Assembly (NCBI RefSeq): GCF_015863205.1 | Contig: NZ_JACBXQ010000001.1 | Location: 496,001 to 560,000 of the forward strand | Length of the DNA: 64,000 bases | From: Facklamia lactis | Lineage (GTDB): Bacteria > Bacillota > Bacilli > Lactobacillales > Aerococcaceae | Direction: 5' to 3' | In this document: positions 49,935-59,061 of the stretch, one piece after another | Position numbering within the stretch: position 1 is the stretch's first letter | Layout: each line of letters begins with the position of its first letter | Notes under the pieces: generated by a model | What the model was told of the DNA's origin: nothing | Database searches by the model: none | Seen by the model: the letters and a program-made list of their open reading frames with translations, nothing else | Position numbers and translations under genes: made by a program

Positions 49935-50783
49935 TCAGGATTCGAATGGACCTAGCACTTGGCTAAAATAGGTCTTAGCCGCCTCATATTCACACGAATC
50001 ATAGTGAAAACCATAATAGGAAGCCAGTCGCTGAGCAATGCCATGACTTTCCTCGATGATAATCCTTAAATGCTCTTCTATCTCCTGTAAACTCGTATTA
50101 CCATAAAGTGATAGAAACGTTTGCTGATCCTTTAAGTGTTCCAAAATCCCCTGGTCAAACTTACCAAAATTATAGTGCGCTCGGTGTAAATCAATTAATT
50201 GTTCTTGCTTTATCAACTCTATCAACATTTTCCTCAATACATGACTTAAAAGGGACTCAGCATAGAGACGATCTTGCCGCGCAATTCCCTTTACCACATA
50301 CGTACTGACCCAGAAAATTTCATTCAGCCATTGCTTGATCTCTTCTTCACTCGCGATATAAGTATGGTAAAGTTCTAACTCACGGTTAAAGTTAAATGCT
50401 CCATAAGAGCCCTGTTTATCTAATAAGACCTGCGAATAGGCATCATCTAATCGATCTGTTAGAACCTCAGGATGAATCAATCTCAAATCAATGCGCGTTA
50501 AATCTTTGAACTGCATCAAAAAAGCAAAAACTGAATAATCGGTTAAACCTGGTTGTTTATCAGGTGTCTGCATGATTAATACATCGCCAAATTGTTGAGG
50601 CCAGTCTTTTTCCTGGGCAATTTCGTTGACATAACGCGTAATATAGACAAGATCATAATCTTGAAAGCGATCCTTACGACTTCTGGGATTAGCACGGGAA
50701 CCATTCAAGAGCACTCCCTCAATGCGATCATCAGCCATCGCGATTCGAATCGTTAAGTCCATTATTTCTTTTTCACTTCTCAA
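49935..50783 (-). CDS. ANT(6)-like aminoglycoside nucleotidyltransferase
   Basis: 282 aa, the length of AadE-type enzymes. The nucleotidyltransferase core LLNGSRANPRSRKDRFQDYD, then LVYITRYV, contains the GS...DxD metal site seen in streptomycin 6-adenylyltransferases. The rest fits: DLRLIHPEV and GIARQDRLYAESLLSHVLRK. TTG start with GGAGGG 6 nt upstream. Family members adenylylate streptomycin; whether this chromosomal copy does so cannot be read from the sequence. Confidence 0.85.
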   Translation of the reverse strand: MRSEKEIMDLTIRIAMADDRIEGVLLNGSRANPRSRKDRFQDYDLVYITRYVNEIAQEKDWPQQFGDVLIMQTPDKQPGLTDYSVFAFLMQFKDLTRIDLRLIHPEVLTDRLDDAYSQVLLDKQGSYGAFNFNRELELYHTYIASEEEIKQWLNEIFWVSTYVVKGIARQDRLYAESLLSHVLRKMLIELIKQEQLIDLHRAHYNFGKFDQGILEHLKDQQTFLSLYGNTSLQEIEEHLRIIIEESHGIAQRLASYYGFHYDSCEYEAAKTYFSQVLGPFES

Positions 50784-50865
50784 GCCTATCCCTCCCCGAG
50801 TGACGATCCTTACACGTAAAATAGATTCTCTTTTAATCTTTCTTCTATTCTACAATAAAAGACAC

Positions 50866-50905
50866 AAAAAACCTCAATTAAGCAAATGCTTTCGCTCAAT
50901 TGAGG
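50866..50905 (-). terminator. Terminator of the TetR-ABC operon
   Basis: Minus strand CCTCAATTGAGC pairs with GCTTAATTGAGG (loop GAAAGCATTT), then six T. Confidence 0.83.
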
Positions 50906-50919
50906 TAACACTTCTCAAA

Positions 50920-52518
50920 CTAAGAATTCAGATCGCGATGACGATAGAATTTAAGACCTAGATACGTCAGGAGTAAAAAGATCCCCATCAATATCCCTAA
51001 CATCCCATAATCTAATTTATCAATAGGGTAATTGGGAAGCAAACCAAAAGGTGTTAATTTCTCCATGAATTCAGGAAGATCAAACATACGACCAATATAG
51101 ATGACCATGAAAGAATAACCCAAATACAGATAGGCTAACCAAGATAAACGAGGCTGACAGCCTATCAGAAAGATCGCAAGCCCCAGTGTTACGAGAATAG
51201 CCGGCAAATAATTAAAACAAGCAACCATAAAAACCTCTAAATCGGGTAAATCTTCCATCACTTGACGGCCCACTAGCCAAAATCCTGTAGCCACCAGGGC
51301 TTGATAGCCAATCGCTGCCAAGACCGAAACGAGAATGAAGGAAGCAAAATAAGTGTAGCGCGAAACGGGTTGATTTAAAATCTCCTCACTCAGAAAATGA
51401 CGTTCTTCTGTTAAAATTCGCTTCACAAAATTAATAACAGGAATCGTTGCAATCATCGACATAATTAGCACTAACAATCCTACAAACTGTTCCGTTAAGG
51501 AAAAGTCAGAATTCACCACCAGCATTTGTTTGACAATTTCCGAAGAATTGATATACCCTTCTAAATCACCAAGGGTACTCCCATACATGGCTGAAAAAGT
51601 TAAAAGCACCAAGGCCCAAATCACGAGTTGACCGGCTAACAACTTCAAAGTAAAACTCGGAACCCCTTTGATGAAAGGACTAATTCCTCTACGTCCTGGT
51701 CGCTCTTTAAGAAGTCCACTATCCAAATCCCGTCGACTTAATAAAAAGATTGCCAAGATCAAGATCACTATAATTTCAAAGGCCAATATTAGCAAAGGCC
51801 AATAATAGTCATTCACAAAAGTTTCAGTTCGAGTGATCAAACCAAGGGGTGAAATCAAGGAAAGGACTTCTTTCGAAACATCTCCCATGGCTCTTAACAA
51901 GTAAAAAATTAAGAGGGTCAAAAATGATAAAGAGCTTGCAATTCTGGCCGTATTACTTAGCTGGGCAAACAATAAGGTCATAACAGCGAACAAAAAACCA
52001 AAAGCAAAAATCGAGAGAGATAAATTAACAATACTATTAAGGGAAGCATCTGGCGAAAGGACTTTAAAACCAATGATCATCAAAAGTCCCAGGACCAAAT
52101 TGACTAGAAAAGCAATGATCAAACTCGCTACCTCATTTGCATACCTGCCGACAGGTAAAGAACGAACTAATTCTGACCGCCCCTGCTCCTCATTCTGCCG
52201 GGTGTGTTTCACCATAAACAGAATATTCCAAATGGCCACCATAATCGCCGCGAAGACTGTCATATAGTTAGCATACATAGAACCCGTCGTATAGGTATCT
52301 TCAACAAAGACCGGCCCCACCATAGAAATCATGGCTGGGTTACGCATAGTTTCAATTAGGACTTCCATATTAGATGCTGAAGCTAACATTTCATCAAAGA
52401 CTGGCCACAAGCCCACCAAGAAAACAGTCATGGATAACAAATAAAGAGGGAGGACGATTCTCTCTGTTTTAAAGATAAATTTGACCAGAGCAAAAGTATT
52501 TTTGAGTGCTTTAGCCAT
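50920..52518 (-). CDS. Two-module ABC-2 permease (exporter of polyketide-antibiotic type)
   Basis: 532 aa from MAKALKNTFALVKFIFKTER; GAGGAG lies 7 nt upstream. About twelve hydrophobic segments in two similar halves; HTRQNEEQGRSELVRSLPVG and LTEERHFLSEEILNQPVSRY are the equivalent amphipathic loops of each half. This fused-permease form pairs with a single ATPase as in COG3559 exporters. Immediately follows the ATPase gene (1 bp gap). Cargo probably a drug or envelope-active compound. Confidence 0.83.
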   Translation of the reverse strand: MAKALKNTFALVKFIFKTERIVLPLYLLSMTVFLVGLWPVFDEMLASASNMEVLIETMRNPAMISMVGPVFVEDTYTTGSMYANYMTVFAAIMVAIWNILFMVKHTRQNEEQGRSELVRSLPVGRYANEVASLIIAFLVNLVLGLLMIIGFKVLSPDASLNSIVNLSLSIFAFGFLFAVMTLLFAQLSNTARIASSLSFLTLLIFYLLRAMGDVSKEVLSLISPLGLITRTETFVNDYYWPLLILAFEIIVILILAIFLLSRRDLDSGLLKERPGRRGISPFIKGVPSFTLKLLAGQLVIWALVLLTFSAMYGSTLGDLEGYINSSEIVKQMLVVNSDFSLTEQFVGLLVLIMSMIATIPVINFVKRILTEERHFLSEEILNQPVSRYTYFASFILVSVLAAIGYQALVATGFWLVGRQVMEDLPDLEVFMVACFNYLPAILVTLGLAIFLIGCQPRLSWLAYLYLGYSFMVIYIGRMFDLPEFMEKLTPFGLLPNYPIDKLDYGMLGILMGIFLLLTYLGLKFYRHRDLNS

Positions 52519-52519
52519 C

Positions 52520-53407
52520 CTAATGCTCCTCTCCATAATAACCCATAAATAATTCTTCTAAAGTAGATAGACGTGATTCAAAAGACTTAATCTCATATTG
52601 GCTCAGTTGAGCGATCACTTCTCCAATCTTGTGATTTTCAATTTTAAACTCATGGTAACCGTCAATTAGTCGATAATCTTTAATGTAATCCACTTGATCG
52701 AGGCCTGAAATGTTTTTCTCCGTGGAGACTCTAATATTAGACATGCTTAAGTGTCGCATATCTTGCAAGTTGCCCTTCTCAATTATTTTGCCTTCTTTAA
52801 TGATATTGATCGTATCACAAAGCTGTTCCACTTCTGAGAGAATGTGAGAGGATAGTAGAATCGATTTCCCTTGATCCTTCAACTGTCTTACTTCCTCTTG
52901 AAAAAGTGTCTCCATTAAAGGATCCAATCCTGAAGTAGGCTCGTCAAAAATGTATAAACTCACATCAGAACTTAAGGCTGCAATTAAAGCCACCTTTTGG
53001 CGATTTCCTTTCGAATAAGTTTTACATTTTTTGGTAGGATCCAAGTCGAATCGTTTGATTAATTCATGCTTGTAAGAGGTGTCCTTTTGCTTCTTTAACA
53101 TCAAGAAGAAATCAATCACCTCGCCTCCTGTCAAGTTGGGCCAAAGATTAACATCGCCTGGAACATACGATAGATACTTATGAATCTCCACAGCATCCTT
53201 CCAACTGTCTAAGTCAAAGACCCTACTAGTTCCTTGAGCTTTAATCATGCCTAGGATGACTTTAATCGTGGTAGTCTTTCCCGCACCATTGGGACCGATA
53301 AAGCCTAATATTTCTGAAGCATTCAAGGTAAGATCGATCCCTTTTAAGGCTTGAAAATTACCGTACGATTTTCTGACATTATTTAATTCAAGAATTGTAT
53401 CCTTCAT
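52520..53407 (-). CDS. ABC exporter ATPase
   Basis: 295 aa from MKDTILELNNVRKSYG; AAGGAG sits 6 nt upstream. Walker A GPNGAGKTT, Q-loop YVPGDVNLWPNLTGGE, signature YSKGNRQKVALI, Walker B LYIFDEPTSGLDP, H-loop SSHIL. Overlaps the TetR gene by 20 bp. Drives the two-module permease. Confidence 0.9.
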   Translation of the reverse strand: MKDTILELNNVRKSYGNFQALKGIDLTLNASEILGFIGPNGAGKTTTIKVILGMIKAQGTSRVFDLDSWKDAVEIHKYLSYVPGDVNLWPNLTGGEVIDFFLMLKKQKDTSYKHELIKRFDLDPTKKCKTYSKGNRQKVALIAALSSDVSLYIFDEPTSGLDPLMETLFQEEVRQLKDQGKSILLSSHILSEVEQLCDTINIIKEGKIIEKGNLQDMRHLSMSNIRVSTEKNISGLDQVDYIKDYRLIDGYHEFKIENHKIGEVIAQLSQYEIKSFESRLSTLEELFMGYYGEEH

Positions 53408-54059
53408 TATTATCTCCTTCACTGCGATAAAAGAGTCGCTTCAAATTTTCTAAAATTTGATCAAAATCCTTCCAATCATCGTCAAATACCATCTGTGTCA
53501 CATCTTGATTTTTCAACCTCATTATTAACTCTTGGCTATAACCATCCATAATCCACTTAATATATTTTAGTGAGACCTCCTTAGGTAAATCCCTACGTAA
53601 TCGGCTATCTTGCTTCTCAGCATGCATATCTTTGGCATAATCCACTTGAAGTTGTTGCAATCTTGCAAATTTTTCAGCCACCTCCTCCGTTAAGGAAACC
53701 TCATCTGGTGATAAAAAGAGCACCAAAGAAAATTCCGTTAAATTTCGATTTTCTTTATAGGATTGCTGCTTGTACATAGAAGCTAAATGATAACGTTCGA
53801 TATAATCCAATTCCCTAATCTGAGACAGGAAATCCTCGTAATGTTCTAAGAGAAGATCACAAGTATAATCGACCAAAAAGTTAAAAAGTAATGCCTTACT
53901 GCCAAAATAATGGAAGATCATCGACTTAGAGATCCCTGCCGCCTTTGCGACTTGTTCAGTAGAAGTTTTCTTATAACCATATTTAGAAAATTCCAACATG
54001 GCGGCTTCCACTATTCGTTGTTGCTTGTCTTCATCAATTTTATAAAAATTCTCGTACAT
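53388..54059 (-). CDS. TetR-family repressor
   Basis: 223 aa from MYENFYKIDEDKQQRIVEAA, preceded by AAAGG. HTH: EFSKYGYKKTSTEQVAKAAG and ISKSMIFHYFGSKALLFNFL. First gene of the ABC exporter operon, so it very probably represses its own promoter; two related boxes flank that promoter's -10 and -35. Confidence 0.88.
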   Translation of the reverse strand: MYENFYKIDEDKQQRIVEAAMLEFSKYGYKKTSTEQVAKAAGISKSMIFHYFGSKALLFNFLVDYTCDLLLEHYEDFLSQIRELDYIERYHLASMYKQQSYKENRNLTEFSLVLFLSPDEVSLTEEVAEKFARLQQLQVDYAKDMHAEKQDSRLRRDLPKEVSLKYIKWIMDGYSQELIMRLKNQDVTQMVFDDDWKDFDQILENLKRLFYRSEGDNNEGYNS

Positions 54060-54080
54060 CCCATTTCCTTTCTTAAGCTC

Positions 54081-54134
54081 ATCGATCAAATCGGTTTATA
54101 ATTTCATTATACTCTTATCGACCGATATGGTCAA
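54081..54134 (-). promoter_or_regulatory. Promoter and candidate TetR operators
   Basis: Minus strand TTGACC (54134-54129), 17-nt spacer, TATAAT (54111-54106). Plus-strand boxes ATCGATCAAATCGGT (54081-54095) and ATCGACCGATATGGT (54117-54131) share 10 of 15 bases in the same orientation and bracket the -10. They are likely autoregulatory sites. Confidence 0.62.
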
Positions 54135-54208
54135 TAGGTTGATGTTAAATCTCCTAACCACTAAATTCATGCCTTCATTCTTTTGATCTAATAATAATTG
54201 TTAATCAC

Positions 54209-54238
54209 CAAAAACACCTTCCCAAACGGAAAGGTGTT
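54209..54238 (-). terminator. Terminator of pabAB
   Basis: Minus strand AACACCTT/AAGGTGTT stem with a 10-nt loop followed by TTTGG, 90 bp after the pabAB stop. Confidence 0.65.
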
Positions 54239-54329
54239 GAAAATAATTTATCTAAGTAAACAGTCTATTTCTTAAGCAATCCTCTTATGTTTTCACTAGA
54301 TAAGTTTACCAGTAAAATAGCAACATTTG

Positions 54330-56342
54330 CTAAGACCCATGGATATCAAATTGGAAGTCAGTATCCAATTGATAGTAATGTTTCAAAGCATTCAAAGCTC
54401 CCTGAGCCTTCACCAAAGTTTCTTGAAACTCATCCTCAGGATCAGAAAGGGCAATAATCGCTCCCCCCACTCCTAGCGTTACTTGCTCTTCTTCAATGAC
54501 AGCTGTTCGAATCACAATATTCAAATCCATACAACCATTATTAGCAAGGTAACCAATCGTACCGGAGTAAATGCCGCGTGCATGACTTTCTAGTTGATCA
54601 ATTAATTCCAACGTCCGGTATTTAGGTGCTCCCGTCATCGATCCTCCAGGGAAACAAGCCCGGAAGAGATCAATAGGGCTCTGATCAGTTTCCAATTCAC
54701 CTTGAATAGTGGTCACTAATTGATGGAGAGTCGAATAGGTTTCCACTACCATTAAGTGAGGAACCGTTACGGATCCTACTTGGCATACTTTCCCTAAATC
54801 ATTTCTTAATAAATCCACAATCATTAAGTTTTCGGCTATTGTTTTCTCTTCGTTAGCCAACGCCTGAATGATCCTTTGATCTTCCGCCTCCGTTTGTCCC
54901 CTTCTGGCGGTTCCTTTTATCGGCTTACTTTGAACCATCCGATTGCGATCAAGCGTTAAAAACTTTTCCATAGAAGAACATGCTACTGATAATTCCTTAA
55001 ACTGTAAAAAGGCGGCATAAGGACCAGGACTGGATTGACGTAAACATTGATAATAACGGTAAGGATCTAAATGTCCCTGTATCGTTAAACGATTTGTCAA
55101 GCAAATTTCATAGGATTCACCTTGACGAATCCAGTCCTGACATTGGTGAATAGCTTGCAGATAATCTTGATGACTCATTGACCAACTAATCGTAGGTAAT
55201 TGATTAATTTCCTCTTCCGCTTGGTAAGTTAAACTTTCTACTTTCTTCTCCAACTGAATCGACATCATCCAATCACGGTCATCAAAATAAGATAAATAGT
55301 ATAGTTGGTTTTCTTGATGATCAATGATCACAGCCCGATCAATATAATCCAATAAAGCATCAGGATAAGATGAGGAATGGCGATTAACCCCTTCAGTCAG
55401 CGCCTTCAGTTCATATCCCAAATAACCGACATAACCTAATTGAAAATCACAAGGCAAGTCAGGATGAACTGGCCATTTTGGCTGATGTTGGTCTAAATAG
55501 GTCAAGATATCTTGATTAATCACCGTTTGAGATTCCAGACCCACCCTCTTCATCACTCGATTCTCTTCGACTGAATATTCCAAACGATGCCCTCGTTTAG
55601 GACCCGCCTGACCGATAATTGAAAAACGTGACAAACCTGGACTTACTAAGCTAGAATCAAGCCAATGCGTTTGTGGATTTTGCTGATTAAGTTGATCAAA
55701 GATGGCAAGTGCTGAGCCCCGAAAATCATGTTGCTGATAATAAAGTGGCAACGTCTCAAGCTGATTGTCCACTACCAACCGCATAAAATTCCGAATAATG
55801 GCTTCTCCTTCTTCAGAAGCAATCGATTCGGGATGAAACTGGACCGCATAATGTGGTTTAGCCCGATGAGAAATCCCCATAATCAAACCATCAGAAGTGC
55901 GTGCATCTACTTGAATATTCTCTAACTCTTCTTCTTTACAGATCAGAGAATGATAACGAGTTACTTTAAAATTTTGTGGTATATCAGCAAAAAGCCCCCG
56001 ATTTTGGTGCTGGATTTCACTCAAACGACCATGAATCGGTTCAGGTGCCAAGCCAATCGTTCCACCATTGAGATAATAGAGCCCTTGTTGACCCAAACAA
56101 ATCCCCAAGATGGGACGATCACTTTTCTCAATTACTTCTCGACATAGCCCAAAATCTTTAGGATTCTCTGGTCGCCCCGGTCCAGGAGAAATCACAATGG
56201 CATCATAATCTAAGTCGGACAAATCCTCATAAGATAGTTGATCATTCTTCACAACGAGAGGCATTTCTTGTGTAACCTTAGCAATTAATTGATAGAGATT
56301 ATAAGTATACGAATCATAGTTATCGATTATTAGGCATTTCAT
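54330..56342 (-). CDS. pabAB: Fused aminodeoxychorismate synthase (PabA-PabB)
   Basis: 670 aa from MKCLIIDNYDSYTYNL; AAGGAG is ~9 nt upstream and the longer frame is rejected. N-terminal glutamine amidotransferase (1-~195): ISPGPGRPENP, GICLGQQG (catalytic Cys), HPES. C-terminal chorismate-binding domain (~210-670): SKPIKGTARRGQTEAEDQRI, LMIVDLLRNDLGKV, FPGGSMTGAPK. PIKGTARR with Lys suggests PabB rather than TrpE/anthranilate synthase. Makes 4-amino-4-deoxychorismate for folate; the lyase gene pabC ends the divergent operon. Confidence 0.9.
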   Translation of the reverse strand: MKCLIIDNYDSYTYNLYQLIAKVTQEMPLVVKNDQLSYEDLSDLDYDAIVISPGPGRPENPKDFGLCREVIEKSDRPILGICLGQQGLYYLNGGTIGLAPEPIHGRLSEIQHQNRGLFADIPQNFKVTRYHSLICKEEELENIQVDARTSDGLIMGISHRAKPHYAVQFHPESIASEEGEAIIRNFMRLVVDNQLETLPLYYQQHDFRGSALAIFDQLNQQNPQTHWLDSSLVSPGLSRFSIIGQAGPKRGHRLEYSVEENRVMKRVGLESQTVINQDILTYLDQHQPKWPVHPDLPCDFQLGYVGYLGYELKALTEGVNRHSSSYPDALLDYIDRAVIIDHQENQLYYLSYFDDRDWMMSIQLEKKVESLTYQAEEEINQLPTISWSMSHQDYLQAIHQCQDWIRQGESYEICLTNRLTIQGHLDPYRYYQCLRQSSPGPYAAFLQFKELSVACSSMEKFLTLDRNRMVQSKPIKGTARRGQTEAEDQRIIQALANEEKTIAENLMIVDLLRNDLGKVCQVGSVTVPHLMVVETYSTLHQLVTTIQGELETDQSPIDLFRACFPGGSMTGAPKYRTLELIDQLESHARGIYSGTIGYLANNGCMDLNIVIRTAVIEEEQVTLGVGGAIIALSDPEDEFQETLVKAQGALNALKHYYQLDTDFQFDIHGS

Positions 56343-56527
56343 AACTGGAACTCCTTCTTCAGCAATTTTCAAATACAAATTAGCTCAGTTCTACTTGCAA
56401 ACCTATCTTATCACAGTTACCTCAGCGCCAAAATGCCTAACTTGAATTTCTTCTTTTCTTGTTCTTCGACTAAACCTTTAAAACAGCGATTGACAAACAT
56501 ATTCCTTCCCCTATAATGAAGAAGAAC

Positions 56528-56627
56528 TATAAACAGAGTATCGAAGGTGCGTAAAGTTTTTACAGATGGGAAGTTGCTGTAAAACGAAATGATGATTCAT
56601 GCGATGCCTTCTATCTTCCGCTGTTTA
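56528..56627 (+). ncRNA. THF (tetrahydrofolate) riboswitch
   Basis: 100-nt leader matching the THF (folT-type) riboswitch: P1 ATAAACAG/CTGTTTAT, AGAGTAT, P2 GAAGG/CCTTC, GCGTAAAG, P3 TTTTACAG/CTGTAAAA closing loop ATGGGAAGTTG, then ACGAA, a small variable hairpin and TCTTCCGCTG. The loop GGAAG can pair with downstream CTTCC, the family's pseudoknot; in the S. mutans aptamer as I recall it the same pair is GGAUG/CAUCC, so the change is compensatory. Followed by a terminator 12 nt later and aroB. Not present on the pabAB side. Confidence 0.88.
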
Positions 56628-56639
56628 TCTTATTTTTGC

Positions 56640-56672
56640 GGGAGCTCTGACAACGATCAGAGCTCCTATTTT
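56640..56672 (+). terminator. Riboswitch-controlled terminator before aroB
   Basis: Perfect 10-bp stem GGAGCTCTGA/TCAGAGCTCC, 6-nt loop, TATTTTT. It ends 19 nt before the aroB GTG. Placed to stop transcription when the upstream THF aptamer is occupied. Confidence 0.87.
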
Positions 56673-56691
56673 TGATGAGGAGGACTAACCA

Positions 56692-57732
56692 GTGGACATC
56701 CAATTTAATCACTTTCCCTATCCCATTTATATTGCTGAACAGAGTTTTCCATCTTTAATTGATCGTTTAAGTCGTCAGATCGGGAAAAAGTTTCTTCTGA
56801 CTGATCAACATGTTGCACAACTTTATTCAGAACAATTGGAGAAACTTCAAAGCATTGAACAAGTCTATGTGCATACCCTGCCAGCAGGTGAAGAATCAAA
56901 ATCCTTGTCCGCTTATCAAGAGGTCCTCACTAAAATGGCCGTTTTAGATTTTACCCGATCTGACTGTTTCATTGCTTGGGGCGGCGGTGTCATTGGAGAT
57001 TTAGGTGGTTTCATTGCCTCTACTTATCTTCGAGGAATTCCTTTTATCCAAGTGCCAACCACTCTGTTAGCCATGGTGGATTCAGCTATTGGAGGAAAAA
57101 CCGGTCTCAATTTTGCGACCTACAAGAACCAAATTGGAAGTTTTTACCAACCTCAATGGGTTCACATTGATCCAGCTTATCTTAAAACACTCGACCATCG
57201 CCAGATAAATAACGGCCTAGCAGAAGTCATCAAATATGGCATACTCTGTGATCCAAACCTATTCGAACAAATAAAAGTTTCCAAAGACCAGTTAGACTAC
57301 TTCTCGATCATTCGCCGATCCTTAGAGATCAAACACCATTATGTATCCCAGGATCCCTATGATCAAGGTCAACGTCAATTTCTCAACCTAGGTCATACTT
57401 TTGGCCATGCCATTGAAGCGGTCAGCCACCACCAAATCCACCATGGAGAAGCGGTTGCGATTGGCTTGAGTTGGATAGCACAAGCGAGCTACCAGTTAGG
57501 ATGGACTCACACCGATTTGAAACCGCTTTTAGAATCCGTTTACCAACAACATGGTTTAAGCCATGATTTTGTAGGAGACAGCTTTGACTTACTAAACGCC
57601 ATGACCCACGATAAAAAGAGCTTGGGGCAAAAGATCCACCTTATTATCCCTATCGAAATCGGTCACTGTATTCGCGAGGCCATCCCGACCTCTGAATTAA
57701 TGTCTTGGATTCAAGCAGGAAGAGGAAAATAA
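56692..57732 (+). CDS. aroB: 3-dehydroquinate synthase
   Basis: 346 aa. Motifs: PAGEESKSLSAYQEV, GGGVIGDLGGFIASTYLRGI, IQVPTTLLAMVDSAIGGKTG, metal ligands Glu in NGLAEVIKYG and His in NLGHTFGHAIEA and HGEAVAIG. GTG start with GAGGAGG 9 nt upstream. Second step of the shikimate route; first gene of the THF-riboswitch operon. Confidence 0.95.
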   Translation: MDIQFNHFPYPIYIAEQSFPSLIDRLSRQIGKKFLLTDQHVAQLYSEQLEKLQSIEQVYVHTLPAGEESKSLSAYQEVLTKMAVLDFTRSDCFIAWGGGVIGDLGGFIASTYLRGIPFIQVPTTLLAMVDSAIGGKTGLNFATYKNQIGSFYQPQWVHIDPAYLKTLDHRQINNGLAEVIKYGILCDPNLFEQIKVSKDQLDYFSIIRRSLEIKHHYVSQDPYDQGQRQFLNLGHTFGHAIEAVSHHQIHHGEAVAIGLSWIAQASYQLGWTHTDLKPLLESVYQQHGLSHDFVGDSFDLLNAMTHDKKSLGQKIHLIIPIEIGHCIREAIPTSELMSWIQAGRGK

Positions 57733-59061
57733 ATGGACATCCAAATTAACAACCATCCCCTTAATGGGAATCTAGCCGCTATCTCTTCCAAATCAGATGC
57801 CCACCGAGCTATCTGGCTCGCTGCCCTAGCTGATCAAAGGACTACCCTGCAGCTTGGACAACTTTCGCAAGACATAGAAGCTAGTTTGTCCTGCATAGAA
57901 GCACTAGGGTGCCAAGTGATTCATCAAAATAACAATCAAACCTATCAAATCCAACCTAGGGTTAACCCCTTAAAAGGGCCCTTCTTAGTTGGAGAATCGG
58001 GCACCACCCTTCGATTCTTGCTGCCTATTCTTGCTAGCCAGATTACATCCAAACAAGAAATAGAGATTGTTCGGCAAGGTAGTCTTATCACACGGACGAA
58101 TCTGCCTTACCGTCAACTCTTCCAAGCTCATGGATTAAGCTGGAGAGAAGAAGACTTATCGATTTGGATTTCAGGACAATTAACAGCTGGACACTATCAT
58201 TTAACTGGTGATGTTTCCTCTCAATTTGTTTCTGGCTTATTGCTGGCACTAGGTAATCTTAAGCAAGCTAGCAAATTAACCTTGACATCACCCCTAGAAT
58301 CCGCTGCCTATGTCGAAATGACCCGTCATTCTATGCAGCTATTTGGTCAAACAGTCGATTACCACCCCTTAAGTCGGACCTATCAAATTCCTGGAGGAGG
58401 TTATCAAGCTTGCCACTATATAGTTGAAGGCGACTGGTCAAATGCCCTCTTCTTTCTAGTAGGAGGGGCTCAAATCAACAACCTTTCAACAAGGAGTTTA
58501 CAGGCAGACCGACAAGCTTTAACTTATTTACATGAATTGGGGCATCAAATCCCCTCCGATTTTGCGCTTGAAAATCAGAATCCGGCTCACATAATCTCCG
58601 GCTCTGATTTAAATACTAAATCAGGCGGTCTCAGGCTAACTTTTAAACCTAACCCAACCAACCAGAACAAAGAATTAACCATTGATGCCCGTCAACTGCC
58701 AGACGCCATCCCTATTCTAAGCTTAGCCGCTGCTAGGCAAGCCAGACCCACTCGTATCTTAAATGGCCAACGTCTCAGACTCAAAGAAAGCGATCGGATC
58801 GAGTCTACTCTCGCTTTATTACGCGCTTTGTCAGTCGAAGTAGAAACAGAAGCACAAGGCTTTCTTATTAGAGGCGGTTCCTCCCTACAGGGCGGAGCAA
58901 TCAATAGTTACCAAGACCACCGAATCGCCATGACTGCTGCCATTGCGGGCTCTTTAGCTCAGGGCCCCGTCACCATCCATGATGCTGAATGCGTGGCTAA
59001 GTCTTATCCCCATTTTTTCCAAGATTTCAAAAAATTAGGAGGTATCTACCATGTCCTTTAG
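57733..59061 (+). CDS. aroA: 5-enolpyruvylshikimate-3-phosphate synthase
   Basis: 442 aa. KSDAHRAIWLAAL (substrate Lys/Ser/Arg), GESGTTLRFLLPIL, GDVSSQFVSGLLLAL, LRLKESDRIESTLALL and DHRIAMTAAIAG are the EPSP-synthase landmarks. SGTTLRF corresponds to the class with Gly-Thr near the PEP site. Starts directly after the aroB stop codon. Confidence 0.93.
   Translation: MDIQINNHPLNGNLAAISSKSDAHRAIWLAALADQRTTLQLGQLSQDIEASLSCIEALGCQVIHQNNNQTYQIQPRVNPLKGPFLVGESGTTLRFLLPILASQITSKQEIEIVRQGSLITRTNLPYRQLFQAHGLSWREEDLSIWISGQLTAGHYHLTGDVSSQFVSGLLLALGNLKQASKLTLTSPLESAAYVEMTRHSMQLFGQTVDYHPLSRTYQIPGGGYQACHYIVEGDWSNALFFLVGGAQINNLSTRSLQADRQALTYLHELGHQIPSDFALENQNPAHIISGSDLNTKSGGLRLTFKPNPTNQNKELTIDARQLPDAIPILSLAAARQARPTRILNGQRLRLKESDRIESTLALLRALSVEVETEAQGFLIRGGSSLQGGAINSYQDHRIAMTAAIAGSLAQGPVTIHDAECVAKSYPHFFQDFKKLGGIYHVL

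Noticed and set aside
56343-56527. Second riboswitch on the pabAB leader
   Set aside because: No aptamer-like pairing or terminator found on the minus strand; the THF aptamer faces aroB only.
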